Part shown: piece by piece, positions 1 through 5,144 of the stretch
Position numbering within the stretch: the stretch's first letter is position 1
Layout of the letters: every line of letters starts with the position of its first letter
Source: Candidatus Vogelbacteria bacterium
Lineage (GTDB): Bacteria; Patescibacteriota; Minisyncoccia; Phycocordibacterales; XYD1-FULL-46-19
DNA length: 8,019 bases
Assembly (NCBI GenBank): GCA_026395035.1
Contig: JAPLZN010000001.1
Span: 1-8,019, forward strand
Reading direction: 5' to 3'
Program-made: the position numbers and the translations under genes
Notes under the pieces: generated by a model
Seen by the model: only the letters and a program-made list of their open reading frames with translations
Told to the model about the DNA's origin: nothing
Database searches by the model: none

Positions 1-256
1 AAACGGCAATTACTTTCTTCGCCCCCTCTTTTTTAAGAGTGTGGGCCAAAAGTAAAATTTCAGTTAGATCTTCGTGGGGAGTGACTCCACCAATGATAAT
101 ACATTCTCGGTCGCGGATATCAGAATTCGGAGACACAAACAAGGTTCCGTCGCTAAAACGGCGTTCTTTGTATTCGCCGGACTCAAATTGATCATAAACC
201 AAAAAAGCTTGGGCAAAAGCTTGATAGGCAGGCAGGGCGAAAATGACTTTTTTCAT
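1..256 (-). CDS. prs: Ribose-phosphate pyrophosphokinase (PRPP synthetase), N-terminal part, truncated by window edge
   Basis: The minus strand reads from ATG at 256-254 through 85 open codons to the window edge. The protein begins MKKVIFALPAYQAF and contains RRFSDGTLFV at residues 32-41, then a segment ending in CIIIGG near residues 52-57, and AHTLKKEGAKKVIAV at 71-85. This order (F-x-DGE/T-like motif, 'V..R..ECIII', then 'L..A.....A.....V') matches the first half-domain of PRPP synthetases, which make PRPP from ribose 5-phosphate and ATP in the cytoplasm. The catalytic PRPP-binding region lies outside the window, so activity cannot be judged. The N-terminus is diverged from well-studied enzymes. 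PRPP is the substrate of HisG, encoded in the divergent operon, which supports the call. There is no SD before the ATG; an extended -10 lies 8 nt upstream. No overlapping plus-strand ORF (74-286) is needed to explain this stretch. Confidence 0.85.
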   Translation of the reverse strand, partial: MKKVIFALPAYQAFAQAFLVYDQFESGEYKERRFSDGTLFVSPNSDIRDRECIIIGGVTPHEDLTEILLLAHTLKKEGAKKVIAV

Positions 257-264
257 ACAGCTAA

Positions 265-292
265 ATATTATCACATCAATTATTAAAACCAA
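265..292 (-). promoter_or_regulatory. Extended -10 promoter for prs
   Basis: On the minus strand, TTGGTT (292-287) is followed by a 16-nt spacer and TAATAT (270-265). The TG at 273-272 makes it an extended -10 (TG-A-TAATAT). Transcription would start about 258-256, at or next to the prs ATG, so the mRNA would be almost leaderless. No SD is visible, which fits. This is inferred from sequence match only. Confidence 0.5.
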
Positions 293-329
293 GGATCGTA
301 ACTCTCCATACACATTAATCTGTATTTCT

Positions 330-350
330 CCCCTCCTGGGATAGGAGGGG
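330..350. repeat. GC-rich palindrome, possible REP-like element
   Basis: CCCCTCCT (330-337) and AGGAGGGG (343-350) form a perfect 8-bp stem with loop GGGAT. A related AGGGGTGAGGGG stretch follows near 371-382. No U-tract follows on either strand, so it is not a typical terminator. It sits between the divergent prs and his promoters. Short palindromes of this CCCCTCC/GGAGGGG kind occur as dispersed intergenic repeats in many bacteria, but whether this one is repeated elsewhere in its genome cannot be seen here. Confidence 0.45.
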
Positions 351-397
351 ATTAAATGCAGACAACGTATAGGGGTGAGGGGTTACCAAGGGTCCCG

Positions 398-426
398 TTG
401 ACACTCCGATCGTCGTACGGTAATAT
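398..426 (+). promoter_or_regulatory. Strong sigma70-type promoter of the his leader/hisS-hisE-hisG operon
   Basis: A perfect -35 box TTGACA (398-403), an ideal 17-nt spacer and -10 box TAATAT (421-426) are present. Start of transcription is expected near 432-436. The leader-peptide ATG is at 436, so the leader ORF would be translated from the very 5' end of the transcript. The next coding start (hisS) is 332 nt further down, which leaves room for the attenuator. Confidence 0.8.
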
Positions 427-435
427 ACAAGAGTA

Positions 436-501
436 ATGTTAAAACAGTCAATAAACAAGAGCCATCACCACGAGCACCATTCTCCACTGAGGCTTGTTTA
501 G
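436..501 (+). CDS. hisL: His operon leader peptide (21 aa, HHHEHH)
   Basis: A short ORF runs from ATG 436 to TAG 499-501. Residues 10-15 are HHHEHH (codons CAT CAC CAC GAG CAC CAT, 463-480), that is five His codons out of six. This is the hallmark of a His attenuation leader, comparable in role to enterobacterial HisL with its run of His codons. The peptide itself is expected to have no function: translation speed over the His codons reports the level of charged tRNA-His. It lies directly behind a consensus promoter and ahead of a U-tract terminator and the hisS-hisE-hisG genes, which makes chance unlikely. A weak AAGAG at 429-433 is the only SD-like sequence, and it may lie at or before the transcription start, so initiation may be leaderless. 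The symbol is given by functional analogy, not by sequence homology. Confidence 0.85.
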   Translation: MLKQSINKSHHHEHHSPLRLV

Positions 502-568
502 TTTGGCTTTTACCCCCTATTTTTAACCAAAAGCACAAATCGAAAAGGCCTCAATCAGGGTCTTTTTT
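452..568 (+). promoter_or_regulatory. Histidine transcription attenuator (alternative RNA structures)
   Basis: Three competing pairings can be read. 1:2 is TAAACAAG (452-459) with CTTGTTTA (493-500), 8 bp, enclosing the His codons. 2:3, the antiterminator, is TGAGGC (488-493) with GCCTCA (548-553), extendable with G-U and A-U pairs to about 499/542. 3:4, the terminator, is AAAAGGCCT (543-551) with GGGTCTTTT (558-566), followed by U's. With low charged tRNA-His, a ribosome stalled at 463-480 blocks segment 1 but leaves segment 2 free, so 2:3 forms and the operon is transcribed. With enough His-tRNA, the ribosome reaches the stop at 499-501, covers segment 2, and 3:4 terminates transcription. 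The geometry fits the classic model. It has not been folded computationally. Confidence 0.8.
543..568 (+). terminator. Attenuator terminator hairpin
   Basis: AAAAGGCCT (543-551), loop CAATCA and GGGTCTTTT (558-566) form a 9-bp stem including two G-U pairs, running straight into a T tract (563-568). It lies 42 nt after the leader stop codon and about 200 nt before hisS. It is the 3:4 structure of the attenuator. Confidence 0.75.
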
Positions 569-601
569 AGTACCAACTTATAGGTGAGCACCGTTTGAAA
601 A

Positions 602-622
602 CCCCGACGGCTTGCCGCGGGG
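602..622. repeat. GC-rich palindrome, copy 1 of a GACGGC-TG-CGCG-GGGAT motif
   Basis: CCCCG (602-606) pairs with CGGGG (618-622), and CGG (608-610) with CCG (615-617), with one bulged A. The core GACGGCTTGCCGCGGGGAT (606-624) recurs about 100 nt downstream (710-729) with two substitutions and one extra base. It lies in the untranslated region between attenuator and hisS. Its function is unknown. Confidence 0.5.
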
Positions 623-649
623 ATGAAAAACGGGCGGTGTGATTCTGTT

Positions 650-665
650 GCGGTCGGCGGACCGC
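650..665. repeat. Short perfect inverted repeat in hisS 5' UTR
   Basis: GCGGTC (650-655) and GACCGC (660-665) form a 6-bp perfect stem with loop GGCG. It stands between the two larger palindromes of the hisS leader and adds to a strongly structured 5' UTR. There is no U-tract directly behind it, so a terminator role is not supported. Confidence 0.35.
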
Positions 666-692
666 TCCTATTCCTAAAAAACAGCCATGGTG

Positions 693-740
693 TTTTGCGC
701 CTAGCCCGCGACGGCCTGTCGCGCGGGATAGGACGCAAAA
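693..740. repeat. Long imperfect hairpin before hisS, copy 2 of the GACGGC motif
   Basis: TTTTGCG (693-699) pairs perfectly with CGCAAAA (734-740). Inside, CTA pairs with TAG, CCCGC (705-709) with GCGGG (723-727), and GAC (710-712) with GTC (718-720), leaving small internal bulges. The core 710-729 resembles the palindrome at 606-624. The hairpin ends 27 nt before the hisS start. It could be a REP-type DNA repeat or an mRNA structure that protects or regulates the hisS message; the sequence does not decide between these. Confidence 0.5.
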
Positions 741-767
741 CCTGTTTTATCAAAATCAAAAATAAAA

Positions 768-2102
768 ATGAACAATAAAAATAAAACTATCCCATCTATC
801 TTGCCCGGCTTTATGGAACTTTTGCCGAAAGACCAGATGTTGTTTAATGGCCTGCTGGACACTATCCGTCAAAACTATGAGCGTTTCGGCTTTATTCCGG
901 TAGATACGCCAGTAATGGAGAAGGCGGAAGTATTGCTGGCTAAAGCCGGCGGAGAAACCGAGAAACAGATTTACCGTTTTCTAAAAGGGGACAACGACAT
1001 TGCCCTGCGTTTTGACCTGACCGTGCCCTTATCTCGTTATGTGGCCGAGCACAAGCCAGATCTAAAATTTCCTTTTCGCCGTTATCATATCGGTAAAGTG
1101 TACCGAGGTGAAAAACCCCAGCGGGGTCGTTTTCGAGAATTCTATCAATGCGATGTCGATATTATCGGCAACGGATCGCTGGAGATTATTTACGATGCGG
1201 AAATGCCGGCGATTATTTACGGCACTCTTTCCGCTTTGGGATTCAAGAACTTTACGGTTAAAATAAACAACCGAAAAATTCTCAACGGGTTCTTTAGCTC
1301 GCTTGGTCTGGAATCGGAGCAAGCGGCCAATGTTTTGCGCATTATCGACAAGTTGGACAAAATCGGACTACCACAGGTTAAAGAAGAACTAACGGCCATC
1401 GTAAATAAACCAGAAACGGTGGACCTAATCTCCGAATTCATTGCCATCAAGGGTGATAATAAAACGATTCTAGATAGTCTCGTTAAACTGGGGATAAAAA
1501 ATGACATTTTCCAGACCGGCGTGGCGGAGCTTAGCCAGGTTCTAACTTATGCCGCAGACTTTGGCGTCCCAGAAGAAAATCTGGCGATTGATTTGACGAT
1601 TGCTCGCGGTTTGGATTACTACACTGGCACGGTTTACGAAACTAATCTGAACGATTATCCGCAAATAGGCAGTATTTGCTCCGGCGGTCGCTACGACAAT
1701 CTGACTGAATATTATACCGACACGCCGATGCCGGGCGTTGGCGTGTCTATCGGTTTAACCAGATTATTCTATCAACTAAGAGAAGCCGGCTTGATTAAAC
1801 CGGTTGGGGCCACACCGTCTCAAGTAGTGGTCATTCCGTTGTCTCCGGCTAACCTTAAGTCCGCCATTACTTTTACGGCTACTTTACGGGAAGCCGGTAT
1901 CAATTCGGAAACATACTTGGCCGATGTGAAAACCAGCAAAAAGTTCGATTACGCCAACGATTTGGGAATTCGTTTTGCCGCAATCATCGGCCCGGACGAA
2001 GAAAAACAGGGGACGGTCGCGATAAAAAATCTGGTGACTGGCGAACAAAACCAAGCGACAGTCGCCGAAGCGATAGAATTATTAAAAAATAAGCAAAATT
2101 AA
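768..2102 (+). CDS. hisS: Histidyl-tRNA synthetase, copy 1 (attenuator-controlled)
   Basis: Class II aminoacyl-tRNA synthetase of 444 aa that charges tRNA-His with histidine using ATP, in the cytoplasm. Motif 1 is around residues 40-55. Motif 2 is at about 103-134 (RYHIGKVYRGEKPQRGRF then EFYQCDVD). The His-specific ARGLDYYTG has its conserved Arg at 280, and SGGRYDNL is at 305-312. Motif 3 (PGVGVSIGLTRL) is at 322-333. A C-terminal anticodon-binding domain starts near 351 and reaches the end. Because catalytic motifs and the anticodon domain are intact, this is a real HisRS rather than the HisG partner HisZ; the long-form HisG here needs no HisZ. There is no SD before the ATG (A-rich only). 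The stop is followed after 1 nt by the hisE start, so the genes are translationally coupled. Control by the His leader is unusual for a synthetase gene. The start codon is fairly sure, since the N-terminus matches the family (LPGFMELLP at 12-20). Confidence 0.93.
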   Translation: MNNKNKTIPSILPGFMELLPKDQMLFNGLLDTIRQNYERFGFIPVDTPVMEKAEVLLAKAGGETEKQIYRFLKGDNDIALRFDLTVPLSRYVAEHKPDLKFPFRRYHIGKVYRGEKPQRGRFREFYQCDVDIIGNGSLEIIYDAEMPAIIYGTLSALGFKNFTVKINNRKILNGFFSSLGLESEQAANVLRIIDKLDKIGLPQVKEELTAIVNKPETVDLISEFIAIKGDNKTILDSLVKLGIKNDIFQTGVAELSQVLTYAADFGVPEENLAIDLTIARGLDYYTGTVYETNLNDYPQIGSICSGGRYDNLTEYYTDTPMPGVGVSIGLTRLFYQLREAGLIKPVGATPSQVVVIPLSPANLKSAITFTATLREAGINSETYLADVKTSKKFDYANDLGIRFAAIIGPDEEKQGTVAIKNLVTGEQNQATVAEAIELLKNKQN

Positions 2103-2103
2103 G

Positions 2104-2397
2104 ATGGACACCTTAAACGAATTGTTTGCCACCATTAAAGACCGTCAGCAAAAAATGCCTGAGGGATCTTATACGGCCGAGTTATTGAAATCGGGAATTG
2201 ATCGCATCTGCCAAAAGGTGGGGGAGGAAGGCGTGGAAACGGTAATTGCGGGAATGAAGCAAGCTAAAAAAGAAATCGCCTATGAAATGGCCGATCTTTG
2301 GTATCATTGCCTGGTTCTCCTGGCGGTCAGTGACCTGACGCCGGAAACTATTTATCAAGAATTGCAAAATAGATTCAAATCCAATGAAACAAAATAA
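2104..2397 (+). CDS. hisE: Phosphoribosyl-ATP pyrophosphatase
   Basis: 97-aa all-alpha NTP pyrophosphatase that removes pyrophosphate from phosphoribosyl-ATP, the second step of histidine synthesis. The metal-binding pattern KVGEEGVE is at residues 38-45 and EMADLWYHCLVLLA at 61-74, with E41, E42, E45, E61 and D64 as expected Mg2+ ligands. Length matches stand-alone HisE; it is not fused to HisI. It starts 1 nt after the hisS stop and its end overlaps hisG by 14 nt, so all three are one operon. The cyclohydrolase (HisI) and later pathway genes are not in this window. Confidence 0.93.
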   Translation: MDTLNELFATIKDRQQKMPEGSYTAELLKSGIDRICQKVGEEGVETVIAGMKQAKKEIAYEMADLWYHCLVLLAVSDLTPETIYQELQNRFKSNETK

Positions 2398-3250
2398 CAA
2401 ATTTCGCATCGCTGTTCCCAATAAAGGCCGGCTTTATCAGCCGACGATTGACCTCTTGCGCGATATCGGACTAGAATTTGATATTGATGATCGAAAATTA
2501 TCTTCCCAAGTAAGTAACTTCGATTTGGAAATTCTATACGCTTCCGCCCTCAATATCCCGGAATATGTGCAGGACGGCATTGTTGACCTAGGTATTACCG
2601 GTTATGACCTGGTCTGCGAACGAGGAGCCGATGTCAGCTTGTTGCGTAAATTACATTTTGGCCACACTGATCTGGTAATTGCGGCCCCCGAACAATCAAG
2701 TATCAAAAAAATTGAGGATCTCGAAGGTAAAAAAATTGCAACCGGATTTGGACACTTAACCAAGAAATTTCTCACCAAGAATAAAATCAAAGCGGAAATC
2801 ATTGATGTTAGGGGGGCGGTCGAAATTACTCCGGAACTCGGATTAGCCGACGCCATTGCCGATCTTCGTTCTTCCGGCAGTTCGCTAAAAATGAATAAAC
2901 TCAAAGCGCTGGAAACTATTCTCGAATCGGAAGCCGTATTGATCGCTAACAAAGACAGCTTGGTTGGCCGCAAAAACAGTATTGATACCCTTACTTTGCG
3001 GATAGAAAGCGTTCTTACCGCTTCGGCCAAAAAATACTTAATGATGAACGCCCACGAAGAATTGTTGCCGGCGATCAAAGATGTCGCACCGGGCTTAAGC
3101 TCACCAACAATTATGAAACTCTCACGCGAGGGAATGATTGCCGTTCACTCCGTCGTCGACGCCAAAGATGTCTGGATGATTATCGAAAAATTAAAAAAGA
3201 TTGGTGCGACCGGTATTTTAATTATGCCGATTGACCAGATGATCTATTAG
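2384..3250 (+). CDS. hisG: ATP phosphoribosyltransferase, long form
   Basis: 288-aa HisG, which joins ATP and PRPP in the first, committed step of histidine synthesis. The N-terminal part has FRIAVPNKGRLY at residues 7-18 and a GITGYDLVCERGAD stretch around 69-82. The PRPP-binding segment ADAIADLRSSGSSL is at 155-168. A C-terminal ACT-like regulatory domain follows from about 215, including VVDAKDVWMIIEKLKKIGATGILI. This domain is found in the hexameric long form, normally feedback-inhibited by histidine and independent of HisZ. The gene overlaps hisE by 14 nt, in keeping with coupled translation; no separate promoter is seen. It is placed last in the cluster, whereas in enterobacteria hisG is the first gene. 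Confidence 0.95.
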   Translation: MKQNNKFRIAVPNKGRLYQPTIDLLRDIGLEFDIDDRKLSSQVSNFDLEILYASALNIPEYVQDGIVDLGITGYDLVCERGADVSLLRKLHFGHTDLVIAAPEQSSIKKIEDLEGKKIATGFGHLTKKFLTKNKIKAEIIDVRGAVEITPELGLADAIADLRSSGSSLKMNKLKALETILESEAVLIANKDSLVGRKNSIDTLTLRIESVLTASAKKYLMMNAHEELLPAIKDVAPGLSSPTIMKLSREGMIAVHSVVDAKDVWMIIEKLKKIGATGILIMPIDQMIY

Positions 3251-3280
3251 GATACCCGGGCAATACTAGCTAAATATGGA

Positions 3281-3316
3281 GGAAAAAGAAAAAGGAGCGG
3301 CCCGGGGGTCGCTCCT
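3281..3316 (-). terminator. Rho-independent terminator of hisS2-tRNA-His
   Basis: On the minus strand AGGAGCG (3316-3310) pairs with CGCTCCT (3299-3293), with two further G-C pairs across one mismatch and a small loop. It is followed by TTTTTCTTTTTCC (down to about 3281). It lies 32 nt behind the 3' end of tRNA-His. On the plus strand the stem is even better (10 bp with one G-U) but lacks a U-tract, so it would end hisG transcription only weakly. Confidence 0.8.
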
Positions 3317-3347
3317 ACTAAACATTTGTTCAAGCCAAGGGAAGGGT

Positions 3348-3423
3348 TGGGGGGTACGACGAGATTTGAACCCGTGACATCCAGTTCCACAGACTGGCGC
3401 TCTACCAACTGAGCTACGTACCC
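3348..3423 (-). tRNA. tRNA-His (anticodon GTG)
   Basis: 76-nt cloverleaf on the minus strand. Acceptor GGGTACG (3423-3417) pairs with CGTACCC. The D arm is GCTC/GAGC with loop AGTTGGTA. The anticodon arm is CCAGT/ACTGG around loop CTGTGGA, with anticodon GTG reading CAC and CAT. The variable loop is ATGTC. The T arm is ACGGG/CTCGT with loop TTCAAAT. All stems pair fully apart from one G-U in the T stem. Discriminator C73 is present and the CCA end is encoded (3350-3348). The base encoded at -1 (3424) is C on this strand, so the usual G-1 that pairs with C73 is not encoded. The gene begins 5 nt after the hisS2 stop and is followed by a terminator, so it is probably co-transcribed with its synthetase. 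Confidence 0.96.
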
Positions 3424-3428
3424 GTCCC

Positions 3429-4829
3429 TTAGACACCAGAGGTGGTGGCTACCCTTAACCTATCAAGGCATTCGTCGAATGTCAAGACCTCTTGTTTTCG
3501 CTTAACCATGTTCTTGAACATCACTCGATCATTCGCCACTTCGTCCGGCCCGAGGATGATCATGTAGGGGATCTCCTGCCTGGTAGCATAAGCAACTTGG
3601 GCCCGGAGAGATTCATCGCCCAGATAGAGTTCGGTGTTGATCCCAGCCTCCCGTAGTTTGGCGGCTGTCGCGACGGAAGCCTCCTGTTCCTTGTTACTGA
3701 AAACGGTCACGAACGCCGTAGTAAGCGTCCGAGCTTTTTTCAATAAGCCGAGCTTGCGCAGAGCAGCGAACAGACGATCAAGGCCAACCGAAGCGCCCAC
3801 CCCGGGAATGTCGCTACCAGGCATAAAGCGATCGGATAAACCGTCGAAACGTCCGCCTGAGAGGACACTCCCGAATTCAGGCGCATCGAGCAAGATAGCC
3901 TCGAACACCGGGCCGGTGTAATAATCCAATCCGCGGGCGACCGACAGATCGATCTGCCAGTTTTCAACCGGGATTTTGGCCGTTTCCAAAATCTTGGCAA
4001 TCTGGGATAGTTCCAGAATCCCCGCCGCGCCGGTGGGCGATTCACTATTGAAGATCAGACTCACCGCATTTAAGGTGGCCATCGAGCCTTGGCTCTGATC
4101 TATCGCCAAGAATCGACGCACGGTATCCGCTTGAGCCGGACCTAGCGCCAAAGCACTTTCATCGTAGGTGTTATCCGGTGGCCGAGTGAGTGCCTTGATC
4201 ACTTCCTCTTCCCCGATTCGGTCCAGCCGATCGAGAATACGGCAGAATTCGGTCTTCTTTTCCCCGCAACCGACCACTTCGGCTAGGCCGTTTAAGATCT
4301 TGCGGCTACTGAAACGGATCAAGAACCGCGACAGGCCGAGCTCCTTCATTACCGTGTACATGATCTGGATGACCTCGGCGTCGGCCAGCACCGAGCGCGA
4401 GCCAATCGTATCGAAGTCGAACTGGTAGAACTCGCGGTAGCGTCCTTGCTGCGGTCGTTCCCCACGCCAAACCTTGCCGATCTGATAGCGCTTGAACGGC
4501 TTCGACAGGTCAGGATAAGCAGCCACGACGCGAGCGAGCGGAACCGTCAGGTCGAAGCGGAGCATGAAATTGGCATCCTCGATTCCCACCTCGTCACGAT
4601 CTTCAATTCCGCGAACAACTCGGGCCGTAAACACGCTCTTGTTGAATTTGGTCGTGTCGCCCAAGAGAACCTCCGGTCGTTCCATGCACGGCGTATCGAG
4701 TGGTAGGAAACCGAAGCGTTCGTAAACACGACGAATCGCCTCGATCACCGGTTGCCGCGCAATCATCTCATCTGGCAGAAAATCAAGAAATCCGCCGAGT
4801 GTTTCGGGCTTGATTGCTTTAGCTGTCAT
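3429..4829 (-). CDS. hisS: Histidyl-tRNA synthetase, copy 2
   Basis: Complete HisRS of 466 aa from the chosen start. Motif 2 lies at about 111-144 (KRYQIGKVWRGERPQQGR then YREFYQFDFD). ARGLDYYTG has its Arg at 299, followed by SGGRFDGL and motif 3 PGVGASVGLDRL, then a C-terminal anticodon-binding domain ending in GPDEV.NDRVMFKNM. All catalytic motifs are intact, so both HisRS copies look functional. It differs clearly from copy 1: it has a longer segment at residues ~60-88 before FMLRFDLTVPLAR, more GC-rich codons and a strong SD, all suggesting a separate origin rather than recent duplication. An upstream in-frame ATG at 4874 would add 15 residues but has no SD; AAGGAG 6 nt before ATG 4829 decides the start. 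tRNA-His follows after 5 nt. Confidence 0.93.
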   Translation of the reverse strand: MTAKAIKPETLGGFLDFLPDEMIARQPVIEAIRRVYERFGFLPLDTPCMERPEVLLGDTTKFNKSVFTARVVRGIEDRDEVGIEDANFMLRFDLTVPLARVVAAYPDLSKPFKRYQIGKVWRGERPQQGRYREFYQFDFDTIGSRSVLADAEVIQIMYTVMKELGLSRFLIRFSSRKILNGLAEVVGCGEKKTEFCRILDRLDRIGEEEVIKALTRPPDNTYDESALALGPAQADTVRRFLAIDQSQGSMATLNAVSLIFNSESPTGAAGILELSQIAKILETAKIPVENWQIDLSVARGLDYYTGPVFEAILLDAPEFGSVLSGGRFDGLSDRFMPGSDIPGVGASVGLDRLFAALRKLGLLKKARTLTTAFVTVFSNKEQEASVATAAKLREAGINTELYLGDESLRAQVAYATRQEIPYMIILGPDEVANDRVMFKNMVKRKQEVLTFDECLDRLRVATTSGV

Positions 4830-4835
4830 TTTTTT

Positions 4836-4841
4836 CTCCTT
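4836..4841 (-). promoter_or_regulatory. Shine-Dalgarno site of hisS copy 2
   Basis: AAGGAG on the minus strand, 6 A residues before ATG 4829. It fixes the start of HisRS copy 2 and rules against the longer reading from 4874. Confidence 0.85.
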
Positions 4842-4894
4842 ACCGACGAAAAAATTTGAGGTATTGACTGACAAATACCATCTTTTCTGGCTTC

Positions 4895-4924
4895 AAGGTA
4901 CCACTAATTTCGAAGAGATGTCAA
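4895..4924 (-). promoter_or_regulatory. Putative promoter of hisS copy 2-tRNA-His
   Basis: Minus-strand TTGACA (4924-4919) is a perfect -35; TACCTT (4900-4895) at 18-nt spacing is a weak -10. Predicted transcription start is near 4888, leaving about 60 nt of 5' UTR. The in-frame ATG at 4874 lies inside this UTR. The match is moderate. Confidence 0.4.
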
Positions 4925-4934
4925 TAAAATTGGT

Positions 4935-4964
4935 TTGACACTGGTGTTTTTACATGTTGTTAAT
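4935..4964 (+). promoter_or_regulatory. Putative promoter of the phosphoribosyltransferase-like gene
   Basis: TTGACA (4935-4940) with GTTAAT (4959-4964) at 18-nt spacing. A second candidate further down is TTGACT (4978-4983), 16-nt spacer, TAAGAT (5000-5005). Either would give an untranslated leader of 130-175 nt before the start at 5145. The first -35 is the mirror image of the hisS2 -35 at 4919-4924. Confidence 0.4.
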
Positions 4965-5128
4965 TTTATAAGAATTCTTGACTTCTAAAAGCTTTACCTT
5001 AAGATTAATCTCAAAAGGTCTTTCCCAATTTGTGCTTTGGACAATTCGGCGCACCCAGCGCTTGCTATATTTCGTCGTTCATCGCCGTTCAATCTTTATT
5101 TCGACTTCGAACATCTCCAGCAACAGAA

Positions 5129-5135
5129 AAGGAGG
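5129..5135 (+). promoter_or_regulatory. Shine-Dalgarno site of the phosphoribosyltransferase-like gene
   Basis: AAGGAGG, 9 nt before ATG 5145. It favours that start over the upstream in-frame ATG at 5037, whose extra 36 residues have no SD and no recognisable domain. Confidence 0.8.
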
Positions 5136-5144
5136 AACCGCGCT

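Noticed and set aside
74..286. 70-aa plus-strand ORF
   Set aside because: Antisense to the clearly recognisable PRPP synthetase N-terminus on the minus strand; no SD and no family resemblance.
523..759. 78-aa minus-strand ORF in the hisS 5' UTR
   Set aside because: Covers the attenuator terminator and the palindromes; low-complexity, Arg/Pro-rich translation with no SD or recognisable domain.
430..767. T-box riboswitch for tRNA-His
   Set aside because: No T-box consensus (AGGGUGGNACCGCG-like) is seen before the terminator; the His-rich leader ORF explains regulation better.
768..2102. Reading copy 1 as HisZ, the regulatory partner of short HisG
   Set aside because: ARGLDYYTG, motif 2 and motif 3 are intact, the C-terminal anticodon-binding domain is present, and HisG next door is the long form with its own regulatory domain.
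3293..3316. Terminator for hisG on the plus strand
   Set aside because: The stem is good but is followed by ACTAAACATTTG rather than a T-run; the T-run is on the minus-strand side, so it is assigned to hisS2-tRNA-His.
4830..4874. Upstream ATG at 4874 as hisS copy 2 start
   Set aside because: No SD there, the extra 15 residues are not family-like, and a strong AAGGAG marks ATG 4829.
5037..5144. Upstream ATG at 5037 as start of the PRTase-like gene
   Set aside because: No SD, extra residues without a domain; AAGGAGG is placed correctly for ATG 5145.
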